Shown piece by piece: positions 1 to 7,376 of a stretch of DNA of 19,384 nt. The position numbers were made by a program, and so were the translations under genes. How positions within the stretch are numbered: the stretch's first letter is position 1; every line of letters begins with the position of its first letter. The DNA comes from Gp13-AA77 sp036521995 (GTDB lineage: Bacteria > Acidobacteriota > Terriglobia > UBA7540): assembly GCA_036521995.1 (NCBI GenBank), contig DATDGR010000027.1:1-19384 (forward strand), given 5' to 3'. Below the pieces are notes generated by a model. That model searched no databases, had not been told where the DNA came from, and was given only the letters and a program-made list of their open reading frames with translations.

Positions 1-982
1 TGTGTTGTCCAGGCGATGCGGGGAGGGCGCGTTGGAAGAGCCGCAACCGGCGGAAGTAACCCAGGGACCGCCGCGCGTCTTGGAGGATCTGCGCCTTGAG
101 CGCCGCCGCGTCCGGAAACTTGCGCTCGTCGCGCAGGCGGTGCAGAAACTGGACCTCCATCTCTTCGGCTTCGATGCGTCCGCCGCCATAGTCGAGCAGA
201 AAAGACTCCACCGTCAGCTCGTGCTGGCCGAAAGTCGGCTTGCGCCCGATGTTGGTGACGGACTCGTGTTCGGCTCCGGCCACACGCGTGCGCGTCACGT
301 AAACGCCCGGTTTGGGAAGCTGCCGGGGAAATCGCTCTTCCAGCGACGCCAGGTTGAGCGTGGGCACGGTCTGCTCGCGGCCGATCCCGAGTCCACGCAC
401 GATCGGGCCCGCCACGCTGAAAGGCCGGCCCAGCAGACGCCCCGCCATGTGGACGCGTCCGAGCTCGGCCAGCTCGCGAATGCGGGTGCTTGAGACCATC
501 TGCCCGCGCACAATCAACGCCTCTTCCACCGCGGTCTCGAAGCCTGTGGCCAGGCCGAGCGCGGCCAGCCGTCGCACGTCGCCGGCCTGGCGATGCCCGA
601 AGCGGAAGTTCGGTCCCACAATCACGGCGATGGCGCGTAGTTCGTGAACCAGCACCTGGTCCACGAACTGCGCTGGCGACATGAGGGACAAAGCGAGCGT
701 AAACGGACGCACCCAGAGCAGGTCGATTCCGGTGGCCTCGATCAGGCGCACCTTTTCGGGAAGTGGCGTGAGCAGCTTCGGCGCTCGCTCGGGAGCGAGA
801 ACCTGCGAAGGATGGGGATCAAAGGTGAGAACGGCCGCCGTCGATCCCGCCGCTCGCGCCCGTTCCAGCACGCGGCCAAAGAGCTTCTGGTGGCCGAGAT
901 GGACGCCGTCGAAGTTGCCGACGGTCATTACAGTCCTCCGCAAGGGTTCGCGGAGCTCGCTGATATCATGAATAACTTGCAT
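1..982 (-). CDS. ribF: Bifunctional riboflavin kinase / FAD synthetase, partial (3' end outside window)
   Basis: RibF phosphorylates riboflavin to FMN and then adenylylates FMN to FAD in the cytoplasm. I translated the minus strand by hand from the ATG at 980-982; the frame stays open to base 1, giving about 327 residues without a stop, so the C-terminal end is cut by the window edge. The FAD synthetase half shows GNFDGVHLGH (residues 22-31), TFDPHP (53-58), GPNFRFGH (123-130) and SSTRIREL (164-171). The riboflavin kinase half shows a Gly-rich stretch followed by PTLNL, then KPGVYVT and NIGRKPTFG. Family members are usually a little over 300 residues, so little is missing. The start lies 13 bp after the stop of the MBL gene, which suggests one transcript. 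The long open frames on the opposite strand here are shadows of this gene. Confidence 0.95.
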   Translation of the reverse strand, partial: MQVIHDISELREPLRRTVMTVGNFDGVHLGHQKLFGRVLERARAAGSTAAVLTFDPHPSQVLAPERAPKLLTPLPEKVRLIEATGIDLLWVRPFTLALSLMSPAQFVDQVLVHELRAIAVIVGPNFRFGHRQAGDVRRLAALGLATGFETAVEEALIVRGQMVSSTRIRELAELGRVHMAGRLLGRPFSVAGPIVRGLGIGREQTVPTLNLASLEERFPRQLPKPGVYVTRTRVAGAEHESVTNIGRKPTFGQHELTVESFLLDYGGGRIEAEEMEVQFLHRLRDERKFPDAAALKAQILQDARRSLGYFRRLRLFQRALPASPGQH

Positions 983-995
983 AGAACGATGCGTC

Positions 996-1754
996 TCACA
1001 ACTCCAGAATCAGCCCGTCGTAAGCCAGGCGCACGTGGGACGGCAGGGTGGCATTGGTGGTTTCGTGCCCAAGCTCATGAGCGATGTGGGTGAAAAACGC
1101 TCGCTGCGGCTTCAAGCGCTCCACCCAGAGGAGCGACTGCTCCACCGTGGAGTGCGCCGGGTGCGGCTTGTGCCGCAGCGCGTCCAGAATCAGCACATCC
1201 AGACCTTCGAGCAAGGAAATGGAAGAGTCGGGAATGGTGCTGAAGTCCGTGACGTAAGCCGTACGCCCGAAGCGAAACCCAAGCACCGGCATGTTCCCGT
1301 GGAAAACCTGCAACGGGACCAGGCTCTCACCCCACAACTCAAAAGGTCCGTCGATCACGTGCGGGTCGAGCTTGGCGAGGCCGCCGTAAGGGTAGTCCTG
1401 ATCGAAAATGTACTTGTAGACGCGACGGAGACTCTCCAAGGTGCGCAAGTCAGCGTAGATCGGAATAGGGATCTTCTGGCGGAAATAGAAGACCCGCACG
1501 TCGTCAAGGCCGAAGATGTGGTCAGCGTGGTCGTGGGTGAATACCACGGCGTCGAGACGCTGCAAGGCCTGGCGGAGAGCCTGCTGGCGGAAGTCCGGTG
1601 TGGTGTCGATCACCACCGCGCGGCCGTCAAACTGCAGCAGGATGGATGGGCGAGTTCGCTGGTCGTGAGGATCGGGAGACCGGCAAACGTCGCAGTGGCA
1701 ACCCAACATGGGCACACCGGTCGAGGTGCCGGTGCCGAGAAACGTCAGCCTCAT
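996..1754 (-). CDS. MBL-fold metallohydrolase, PhnP-like
   Basis: This is a 252-residue cytoplasmic metallo-beta-lactamase-fold hydrolase. The metal-binding HDHADH motif lies at residues 74-79, and further conserved His/Asp are seen in the DALRHKPHPAHST region and in the C-terminal FTHIAHELGHE segment. The N-terminus LGTGTSTGVP and the Cys cluster GCHCDVC (residues 18-24) are typical of the PhnP-like branch, where the cysteines usually hold a structural zinc. PhnP itself cleaves cyclic phosphodiesters, but no phosphonate genes are nearby, so the substrate is unknown and I give no symbol. Its ATG overlaps the TGA of the upstream DUF1844 gene by four bases (ATGA), and ribF follows after 13 bp, so the three genes are probably co-transcribed and partly translationally coupled. 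Confidence 0.9.
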   Translation of the reverse strand: MRLTFLGTGTSTGVPMLGCHCDVCRSPDPHDQRTRPSILLQFDGRAVVIDTTPDFRQQALRQALQRLDAVVFTHDHADHIFGLDDVRVFYFRQKIPIPIYADLRTLESLRRVYKYIFDQDYPYGGLAKLDPHVIDGPFELWGESLVPLQVFHGNMPVLGFRFGRTAYVTDFSTIPDSSISLLEGLDVLILDALRHKPHPAHSTVEQSLLWVERLKPQRAFFTHIAHELGHETTNATLPSHVRLAYDGLILEL

Positions 1755-2257
1755 TTGGGTTTTGCGGCCGCGCGCTTCTGCACTTCGACGAACGCCATGC
1801 GCAGCTCGTAAAGCACGTCTTCCAGAAGCTGGGCCTCGTCTGAAGTCAGATTGCCGTACGTCTTTTGCTGGAGCACCTCGAGCATGTCGACGGTCTGGCG
1901 GGCGTTGGTCAGGTCGGCGGGGATCCGCTCTCCGCTCGGGCCTGTCACCAGCCCGAGCTGAAACATGGCCGTGGTCCCGAGGTAGGAAACCAGCGTGTCG
2001 AAGCCAGAGTCAGCGCCGGGCGGTATGCCCCCCTCGAAACCGAGATCGCCTTCTGTTTCAAATCCTGGGACTTCGAGCTCAGGGGTGACAGCCTCGGTTG
2101 TCTGGCGGGCGGAACTCGCGGACGGGCTTTCCGCCGGACTCTCGTGCTTACGAGGCTCAGCAGGGATTTCTTCCGCCTTGTTGCGGGAGCTCCCATCGCC
2201 CGCAAAAGGACGGCGATCCACCACTTTGAAACCAGGCTCGTTCTTTTCTTCAGGCAT
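1751..2257 (-). CDS. DUF1844 domain-containing protein
   Basis: This is a 168-residue cytoplasmic protein of unknown function. The first ~75 residues are charged and Pro/Ser/Glu-rich with no clear fold. The C-terminal half (FDTLVSYLGTTAMFQLGL onward, through DLTNARQTVDMLEVLQQKT and the Leu/Glu-rich helix) matches what I know as the DUF1844 domain, a short helical domain seen mainly in Acidobacteriota and Deltaproteobacteria. I chose the ATG at 2255-2257, which has a GAGG nine bases upstream, over a TTG three codons earlier. No signal peptide or membrane span is present. It is the first gene of the operon with the MBL hydrolase and ribF, and its stop overlaps the next start as ATGA. The family has no firm function. 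Confidence 0.85.
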   Translation of the reverse strand: MPEEKNEPGFKVVDRRPFAGDGSSRNKAEEIPAEPRKHESPAESPSASSARQTTEAVTPELEVPGFETEGDLGFEGGIPPGADSGFDTLVSYLGTTAMFQLGLVTGPSGERIPADLTNARQTVDMLEVLQQKTYGNLTSDEAQLLEDVLYELRMAFVEVQKRAAAKPK

Positions 2258-2418
2258 CGAAATCAACCTCGCCCTCTCTCTGCACGCACACTTGGCGTCG
2301 CCGGGCTAAGGGCTTGCCGAAGCGCGTGCCAAGGGATAGCCCTCGATGAGTTTATCACAATGAGTGCACCGCGATGCTTGCCGGCGCATCCAAGTAGAAG
2401 CCAAAAGGAGGCAAATCC
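2258..2418. other. Divergent intergenic region between the DUF1844 operon and the NmrA-like gene
   Basis: This 161-bp region lies between two divergent starts and should carry promoters for both directions. I see no convincing -35/-10 pair. The only clear signal is a strong ribosome binding site, AAAAGGAGG, at 2403-2411, just ahead of the plus-strand ATG at 2419. Confidence 0.5.
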
Positions 2419-3321
2419 ATGTTTGTGATCGCAGGTGCAAGTGGAAACACCGGCAGTGTTATTGCGGAAAAGCTGCTGGCGCGCGGGGAAAGAGTCCGCG
2501 TGATTGGCCGGGACGCCGGCCGGCTGTCGCGGTTCGTCCAAAAGGGCGCGGAAGCGTTCACGGCTGACATCACCGACGCCGCAGCGCTGGCCAGAGCGTT
2601 CGCAGGAGCTCGTGGCGTTTACGCCCTGGTTCCGCCCAATATCGGCTCAGAAGACGTCCGCGCTGATCAGGAAAGGGTGTCTGATGCCTTGACCGCGGCC
2701 CTTGGGAAGGCGTCTGTGTCTTATGCGGTTGTTCTCAGTAGCGTTGGCGCTGACAAGGCGGACAAAACCGGCCCTGTCGTGGGGCTTCATAACCTGGAAC
2801 AGAAACTGAACGGAATCGCAGCCCTCAACGCGATCTATCTGCGAGCCGGCTACTTCATGGAGAATCTCCTGCCTCAGGTGCAGGTGATTAAGAACTTCGG
2901 GATCGTTGGAGGACCGGTCCGTGCGGACCTAAAGCTCCCCATGATCGCTACACGGGAGATCGGCGCCGCCGCTGCCGAACTTCTTCTGAGGCTAGACTTC
3001 AGCGGAAAACAGGCTCGCGAGCTGCTTGGCCAGCGCGATGTGAACTACAAGGAAGTGGCCCAGGTGATCGGCAAGGCTATCGGCAAGCCGGACCTTGCTT
3101 ACGCGCAATTGCCGGCTCAGCAACTAAAACCGGCTTTCCAACAAATGGGCATGTCCGCGAACATGGCCGATCTGCTTCTCGAGATGTCCGAGGCCTTGAA
3201 CTCAGGCCACATGGTGGCGCTGGAGCCGCGCTCCGAGCGAAACACGACGCCAACCTCGATCGAAAGCTTCGTGGCTGAACAGTTCGTTCCGCGCTTTCAA
3301 GGGAAGGCGGCAGGAGCGTAA
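2419..3321 (+). CDS. NmrA-like / NAD(P)H-binding atypical SDR family protein
   Basis: This is a 300-residue cytoplasmic Rossmann-fold protein. The N-terminus has the dinucleotide motif GASGNTG (residues 6-12), followed by the usual alternation of strands and helices and a VVLSSVGAD segment in the position where this family keeps its SSxG. It resembles the NmrA / quinone oxidoreductase 2 (QOR2) / azoreductase-like group of atypical short-chain dehydrogenases. Members are either NAD(P)H-dependent oxidoreductases or redox-sensing regulators, and the sequence does not decide between these. The length is normal for the family. The start is well supported by AAAGGAGG about seven bases upstream. It appears monocistronic: it is flanked by a divergent operon on the left and a strong hairpin right after its stop. 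Confidence 0.88.
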   Translation: MFVIAGASGNTGSVIAEKLLARGERVRVIGRDAGRLSRFVQKGAEAFTADITDAAALARAFAGARGVYALVPPNIGSEDVRADQERVSDALTAALGKASVSYAVVLSSVGADKADKTGPVVGLHNLEQKLNGIAALNAIYLRAGYFMENLLPQVQVIKNFGIVGGPVRADLKLPMIATREIGAAAAELLLRLDFSGKQARELLGQRDVNYKEVAQVIGKAIGKPDLAYAQLPAQQLKPAFQQMGMSANMADLLLEMSEALNSGHMVALEPRSERNTTPTSIESFVAEQFVPRFQGKAAGA

Positions 3322-3339
3322 GGTAGGCGGAGACTCACG

Positions 3340-3366
3340 GCGCAGGGCCGGAAGCCGGCCCTGCGC
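3340..3366 (+). terminator. Perfect 12-bp hairpin after the NmrA-like gene
   Basis: The arms GCGCAGGGCCGG (3340-3351) and CCGGCCCTGCGC (3355-3366) pair perfectly around an AAG loop, 19 bases after the stop codon. The following sequence TTGCTCTTCC is only mildly T-rich, so this is a terminator-like hairpin rather than a textbook intrinsic terminator. Its position between two co-directional genes, the second with its own promoter, fits termination. Confidence 0.7.
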
Positions 3367-3412
3367 TTGCTCTTCCACGAGCTATCGTGGACGCCTCCGG
3401 CACACCGGATTC

Positions 3413-3421
3413 TGGTATAAT
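3413..3421 (+). promoter_or_regulatory. Extended -10 promoter for the GYD gene
   Basis: TGGTATAAT is a consensus -10 hexamer (3416-3421) with the extended TGn upstream. No good -35 is visible at the usual distance, as is common for extended -10 promoters. Transcription would start near 3428, about 25 bases before the chosen ATG at 3453, with a ribosome binding site between. This rules out the longer in-frame start at 3387. Confidence 0.65.
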
Positions 3422-3452
3422 TCCCGCCCAAAGTCAACCGGAGGTGAGGGCG

Positions 3453-3746
3453 ATGCCAACCTATGTCACGCTGTTTCGCTACACACAGAAGGGGATCGAG
3501 AACGTCAAGGACAGCCCGAAGCGGCTGGATGGCGTGAAGAAAGCCATGGCGGCAGCGGGAGGATCTCTCAAGGCATTCTACCTGACCACGGGCCAGTACG
3601 ATGCCATCGCCATTACCGAGTTTCCCGACGATCAAACCATGGCGAAGGTAGCTCTCGCGGGCGGCGCCCAGGGCTTCGTGCGGTCCGAGACGCTTCGCGC
3701 CTTCACCGAGGATGAATACCGCCAGATCATCGCGTCGCTGCCTTGA
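3453..3746 (+). CDS. GYD domain-containing protein
   Basis: This is a 97-residue small soluble protein of the GYD family, named for a Gly-Tyr-Asp motif. Here the motif is seen as TGQYDAI (about residues 46-52), followed by the usual acidic EFPDDQ segment. It begins PTYVTLFRYTQKG, typical of the family, and ends close to the ASLP tail. The domain is ferredoxin-like (ACT/dimeric alpha-beta barrel style); its function is not established. I chose the ATG at 3453 because GGAGGTGAGGG lies just upstream and an extended -10 promoter sits within the longer open frame that begins at 3387. It converges with the cupin gene across a 65-bp gap in which I see no obvious terminator. Confidence 0.88.
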   Translation: MPTYVTLFRYTQKGIENVKDSPKRLDGVKKAMAAAGGSLKAFYLTTGQYDAIAITEFPDDQTMAKVALAGGAQGFVRSETLRAFTEDEYRQIIASLP

Positions 3747-3811
3747 ACAAGCAGACTCACACCAAGGCGCCAGGGCGAAAACGGCGGTGCGAATAGCCCC
3801 TCCACCAAAGC

Positions 3812-4177
3812 TCAGGTCTCATCACGGTGAACGGTTTCCGGTGAGAAGGCCGGCAGGCACACGGAAATGTATTCCGCGCCTTCGGGATCAGGGGTGCGGT
3901 ACTGCACCCACTCGCCTTTCCCCACGAACAGGGCCTCGCCCGCGGCTGCTGCGAGTTCACGATCGATCAACTTCGCGCGCACCGTGCCCTTGAGCACCAC
4001 GGTGTATTCATCGAAGTCGGGTTTCTGCCCCGGCTCGGTCCAGCCTTCCGGACTCTTCATCCGCGCGATACTGACACCCCGCGTGTTCGAATTCACCAGG
4101 CCGACGAACTCTTCGATCCGCTTGAGCTTGTTTCCCGCAGCTTGCACAACCGTCGGGTGCTTGATTAGCGAGGCCAT
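3812..4177 (-). CDS. Small cupin-domain protein
   Basis: This 121-residue protein reads as a single cupin beta-barrel. The first motif region is around DFDEYTVVLKGTVRAKL, with the EYTVVLKG strand typical of cupins, and the second around AGEALFVGKGEWVQYRTP. The usual metal-binding histidines of motif 1 (GxxxxxHxH) are not present as such, since the segment reads GQKPDFDEY, so metal binding is uncertain. Length and layout recall small ethanolamine-utilisation-like or sugar-binding cupins; the ligand is unknown. The start has GGAG six bases upstream. It lies 49 bp downstream of pyrR on the same strand and may be the last gene of that transcript. Confidence 0.78.
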   Translation of the reverse strand: MASLIKHPTVVQAAGNKLKRIEEFVGLVNSNTRGVSIARMKSPEGWTEPGQKPDFDEYTVVLKGTVRAKLIDRELAAAAGEALFVGKGEWVQYRTPDPEGAEYISVCLPAFSPETVHRDET

Positions 4178-4226
4178 CCGGATCTCCGAATCAGGGTGCC
4201 GGCCGGCGCGGACTTAGGGAGCCTGC

Positions 4227-4808
4227 TCAATCGGTGCGCTCGCAGAGCATGACGCGCTCTTCGTGGTCGATCTCGTTGAGCCGCACTTCGATCACCTCGA
4301 GGTCCGAAGTCTGCACGTGACGGCCCACGTAATCCGCCTGGATTGGCAGCTCGCGGTGGCCGCGGTCGATGAGCACACAGAGCTCGACCCGGCGCGGGCG
4401 GCCTTGATCGATGAGAGCGTCCAGAGCCGCGCGGGTGGTGCGGCCGGTATAGAGAACATCGTCCACCAGAATCACTGTCTGGCCTTCGACCGGGAAGGGG
4501 AGCGGTGTCTTCTTGACCACTGGCTTTTCGTCGATCGTGGAGAGGTCGTCGCGATAAAAGGTGATGTCGAAGGCCGCTACCGGTACGCTCAGGCGTTCGA
4601 TTTCGCCGATCTTGCGGCCCAGCCGTTCGGCCAGCGGTGCGCCCCGCCGCCGGACTCCAGCCAGTGCCACTCCCGCGGCGCCCTGGTTGCGCTCCACGAT
4701 CTCGTACGCCAGGCGAGTCAGCGAGCGCTCGATCTCGGCGGCTGACATCAGTTGTGACTTTTCGCGCACTCCGGGCTTATGGCTTGCTGCTTCTGGGTCG
4801 CTTTTCAT
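4227..4808 (-). CDS. pyrR: Bifunctional pyr operon regulator / uracil phosphoribosyltransferase PyrR
   Basis: This is a 193-residue type I phosphoribosyltransferase of the PyrR family. The PRPP-binding loop VILVDDVLYTGRTTRAAL (about residues 112-129) is perfect, and AGVRRRGAPLAERL and DITFYRDDL are further PyrR hallmarks. In Bacillus, PyrR binds pyr mRNA to attenuate transcription and also converts uracil plus PRPP to UMP. In Gram-negative lineages the RNA-binding role is not assured. The N-terminus carries about 10 extra residues compared with the usual start, so a shorter start at the Met of MSAAEIERSL (codon 21) is possible. The gene lies only 26 bp behind the Tat-exported dehydrogenase subunit gene. 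No pyrB, pyrC or other pyrimidine gene and no visible pyr attenuator is nearby, which is unusual. Confidence 0.93.
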   Translation of the reverse strand: MKSDPEAASHKPGVREKSQLMSAAEIERSLTRLAYEIVERNQGAAGVALAGVRRRGAPLAERLGRKIGEIERLSVPVAAFDITFYRDDLSTIDEKPVVKKTPLPFPVEGQTVILVDDVLYTGRTTRAALDALIDQGRPRRVELCVLIDRGHRELPIQADYVGRHVQTSDLEVIEVRLNEIDHEERVMLCERTD

Positions 4809-4834
4809 GAGCGCTCTTCAATGGCTCAGGGCGT

Positions 4835-5485
4835 CTACTTATTGGTTGCGTAACTGACCCCGAGCTTCGCCAGCACATTGGGCGGGCAGCCATTCCATTC
4901 CGGCAACGCCTTGTTGCCGAGATAGGGCAGATCCTCGATGCCCATCTTGCTGGTGTAGAACCCGCCCAGGACCAAATTCCGGAGGTGATTGAAGAAAACC
5001 ACCCCCGGAGCGTCCGCCGGCACTGCCGTCTTCGGATAAGCGATCCGGTCCAGGAGCTGCTTTTTTTCGGAATCAGAGGCGTCGACGAAGTCGTGACCGA
5101 AGGCGCGGTTCGATTCGAGGTCGACCCAGACGATTCCGCCCCGGATAGGCTCGAGGCCGCCCTGGAAGCCTAGCCAGTCATCAATGAACTCGGGCACGCC
5201 GGCCTGGGTGGCGCTGCCACTGCGCTCGTCGGCAGGCACGATGATGTCACTGAGCACCCCCACGGTCTTATACTCGTGGGCATTGAGCGTTTTGGGCTGA
5301 TACGCGCCGGACGCGGCTGCCTTGGCAGCCGTTTGACCTGCCGGGTGAGGCATCGACATTTCAACTGCCTGTGCCGCCCCTGCGGGCAACAGTGCGACCG
5401 CAGGCACCGTGGACAGCGCTTTCAGGAGCTCACGCCTCCCAACGGTGTTCTCGCGCCGCTGACCGTTCCCAATCTCATCCGCCAT
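4835..5485 (-). CDS. Tat-exported gluconate 2-dehydrogenase subunit 3 family protein
   Basis: This is a 216-residue exported protein. The N-terminus carries a twin-arginine motif GRRELLK (residues 16-22), a hydrophobic stretch and a likely cleavage site after AAQA (about residue 40). The mature part, with FLNAHEYKTV-like and SDIIVPADERSGSATQAGVPEFIDDWL segments, is typical of the gluconate 2-dehydrogenase subunit 3 family. These are small partners that accompany an FAD-dependent GMC catalytic subunit and help its export or assembly. I set the start at the Met at 5483-5485 because AAGGAAA lies seven bases upstream; the frame extends 14 codons further without a better signal. It follows the GMC gene by 50 bp on the same strand, as expected for a catalytic/small subunit pair. 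No cytochrome c subunit is present. Confidence 0.88.
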   Translation of the reverse strand: MADEIGNGQRRENTVGRRELLKALSTVPAVALLPAGAAQAVEMSMPHPAGQTAAKAAASGAYQPKTLNAHEYKTVGVLSDIIVPADERSGSATQAGVPEFIDDWLGFQGGLEPIRGGIVWVDLESNRAFGHDFVDASDSEKKQLLDRIAYPKTAVPADAPGVVFFNHLRNLVLGGFYTSKMGIEDLPYLGNKALPEWNGCPPNVLAKLGVSYATNK

Positions 5486-5535
5486 CGCAGTTTCCTTTCT
5501 TCTAATTCCTGATTTCCGACTTCTCACGGCTGCCT

Positions 5536-7239
5536 TCAGACATTCAGCTTCTTCACCTGGTCAGCCGCATACTCGGAGGTACGCCAGGCGAGCGCCATGA
5601 TGGAAAGCGTGGGGTTCTTGTCCGCGTTCGACACGAAGGGCGCGCCGTCCGTGACGAAGAGGTTCATACAGTCCCAAGCCTGGCAGTAAGGATTCAGCAC
5701 AGACTTCCTGCGATCATCGCCCATCTGCGTGGTGCCGACTTCGTGAATGATCTGGCCGCCTTTTGAAATGCCCCAATTGTCCTCGGGGCCGGACGACTGC
5801 ACCACTTCGCCGCCCAGGCTAACGATGATTTCACGGAAGGTCTCCTGGGCGTGACGCGCCATCAGGATCTCATCCTGGCTCCACTTGAAGTGGAACTTCA
5901 GCACCGGGATACCCCACTCGTCAACGGTGCCGGGGTCGATTTCGCAGTAGCTGTCGTTGTTGGGAATCATCTCACCCCGGCAGGACATGCCGAAGAAGGA
6001 CCCGTAGAACTTTCGGACGTTGCGCTTGAGATCCACACCGTAGCCGCCGCCCAGGAACTGCTCGCTGCCATCGAAATCTCCTGGGCTGGGCATCTGCTTG
6101 CCTCCGCCCAGCTCGATGTGGTATCCGCGCGCGAAAGGCAATTCATTGCGGAGCTGCTTCTGATAGTTCCACCACGGCATGTAGACGTGCATGCCCCCCA
6201 CGCCGTCGCAGTTGTGCGGCGGGACATCCTTGAAGGCCGGGATGAAGCCCGCGCTGTCCGTGCCCACGGTATCCATCAGGTACTTGCCGACCAGGCCGCT
6301 TGAATTGGCGAGGCCTGCCGGATGTTGAGGGCTCCGCGAATTCAGCAGCAGGCGCGCCGACTCGCAAGCGCTCGCAGCCAGCACCACGATCTTGCCCCGC
6401 ACCTGGATCTCCTTGTGTGTTTTCTTGTCGATGTAGGAGACACCCGTGGCCAGGCCCTCGTTGTTGACGAGCACTTCTCGCGCCATGGCATCGCAACGGA
6501 TCTCAAGATTGCCGGTGGCGAGCGCGGGCGGTAACAGCACCGTGGGCGACGAGAAATTGGAAGAGGTGGCGCAGCTTCGTCCGCACTGAGCGCAGTAGTG
6601 GCACGCCGGACGCCCGTTGAGGGGCTGCGTCAGAATGGAGAGGCGCGATGCAATGCAGGGGATTCCGAGCTTGTCGGAGGCCCGCTGAACGGCAAGTTCG
6701 TAGCAACGGGGCCTCGGAGGCGGCTGGAACTTGCCGTCCGGCGTGTTCTCCAGGCCGTCGGCGGACCCGAAGACCCCGATCAGCTCCTCGGTCTTGTCGT
6801 AGTAAGGCGCCAGATCATCGTAGGTGATGGGCCAGTCGAAGCCCTTGCCGTCCCGGCTGTAAGGTTTGAAGTCGTACGGCCCCATGCGCAGCGAGATGCG
6901 GCCCCAGTGATTGGTGCGGCCGCCCAGCATCCGGCCGCGCCACCACATCCAGTCGCTCCCGGGTGCGTTAACATAGGGTTCACCGGGCACCTGCCATCCG
7001 CCCACGCAGGCGTCAAGTTCGCCGAAAGGTTTTTGCGGGGTCGACGCGCCGCGGTGCGGCGCGTCGTACACCCACAGGAGCATGGTGGATTCTTTGGCGG
7101 TGTCATACCAGCTTCCCGCCTCGAGCATCAGACACTTGGCGCCAGCCTTGGTGAGAACGTAAGCGGCCATTCCGCCGCCTGCGCCAGACCCCACAATCAC
7201 AGCGTCGTAGACCTTCGGGCTCGACATGACCTGCGGCAT
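5536..7239 (-). CDS. FAD-dependent GMC family oxidoreductase (sugar/alcohol dehydrogenase catalytic subunit)
   Basis: This is a 567-residue GMC oxidoreductase. The FAD-binding motif GSGAGGG lies at residues 17-23, with MLEAG at 38-42. GGRTNHWGR (107-114) is the usual flavin-proximal loop. The C-terminal GMC domain shows HEVGTTQMGDD with the catalytic-region His, then NLFVTDGAPF and NPTLSIMALAWR. Four cysteines (213, 216, 219, 223, spaced CxxCxxCxxxC) could hold an iron-sulfur cluster, as in some dehydrogenase relatives. It has no signal peptide of its own, so export would depend on hitchhiking with the Tat-tagged subunit 3 encoded 50 bp downstream. I chose the ATG at 7237-7239; an ATG four codons later and a GTG at 7275 are alternatives. 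The substrate is probably a sugar or glycoside, inferred from the isomerase-like gene upstream. Confidence 0.9.
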   Translation of the reverse strand: MPQVMSSPKVYDAVIVGSGAGGGMAAYVLTKAGAKCLMLEAGSWYDTAKESTMLLWVYDAPHRGASTPQKPFGELDACVGGWQVPGEPYVNAPGSDWMWWRGRMLGGRTNHWGRISLRMGPYDFKPYSRDGKGFDWPITYDDLAPYYDKTEELIGVFGSADGLENTPDGKFQPPPRPRCYELAVQRASDKLGIPCIASRLSILTQPLNGRPACHYCAQCGRSCATSSNFSSPTVLLPPALATGNLEIRCDAMAREVLVNNEGLATGVSYIDKKTHKEIQVRGKIVVLAASACESARLLLNSRSPQHPAGLANSSGLVGKYLMDTVGTDSAGFIPAFKDVPPHNCDGVGGMHVYMPWWNYQKQLRNELPFARGYHIELGGGKQMPSPGDFDGSEQFLGGGYGVDLKRNVRKFYGSFFGMSCRGEMIPNNDSYCEIDPGTVDEWGIPVLKFHFKWSQDEILMARHAQETFREIIVSLGGEVVQSSGPEDNWGISKGGQIIHEVGTTQMGDDRRKSVLNPYCQAWDCMNLFVTDGAPFVSNADKNPTLSIMALAWRTSEYAADQVKKLNV

Positions 7240-7274
7240 CGCCCAGACCCCCGGGGTGAGAGAACGGTTTAGCA

Positions 7275-7295
7275 CCGGAGTCTAACATACTCCGG
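7275..7295 (-). promoter_or_regulatory. Perfect inverted repeat upstream of the GMC gene
   Basis: Arms CCGGAGT (7275-7281) and ACTCCGG (7289-7295) are perfect inverted repeats around a seven-base spacer, 35 bp upstream of the GMC start and about 80 bp after the isomerase stop. On the minus strand the spacer region reads TATGTT, which resembles a -10 box. It may be an operator overlapping a promoter or an intercistronic mRNA hairpin. No T-run follows, so a terminator is less likely. Confidence 0.4.
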
Positions 7296-7376
7296 GCATC
7301 CTTCAAGCTGGTGTCACTGAAATCTTGAGAAAGCGCCTGCTTGACGGTCACCCTCGCGGCGGGGTCTCAGCCCGAT

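Noticed and set aside
2..1093. Several plus-strand frames at the left end
   Set aside because: Hand translation of the minus strand gives an intact ribF; these frames have no recognisable motifs.
1035..1811. 258-codon plus-strand frame opposite the MBL hydrolase
   Set aside because: The minus strand encodes a complete MBL protein with its metal motif; the plus frame is a shadow.
6598..7272. 224-codon plus-strand frame opposite the GMC gene
   Set aside because: It is antisense to the FAD-binding half of the GMC enzyme with no motif of its own.
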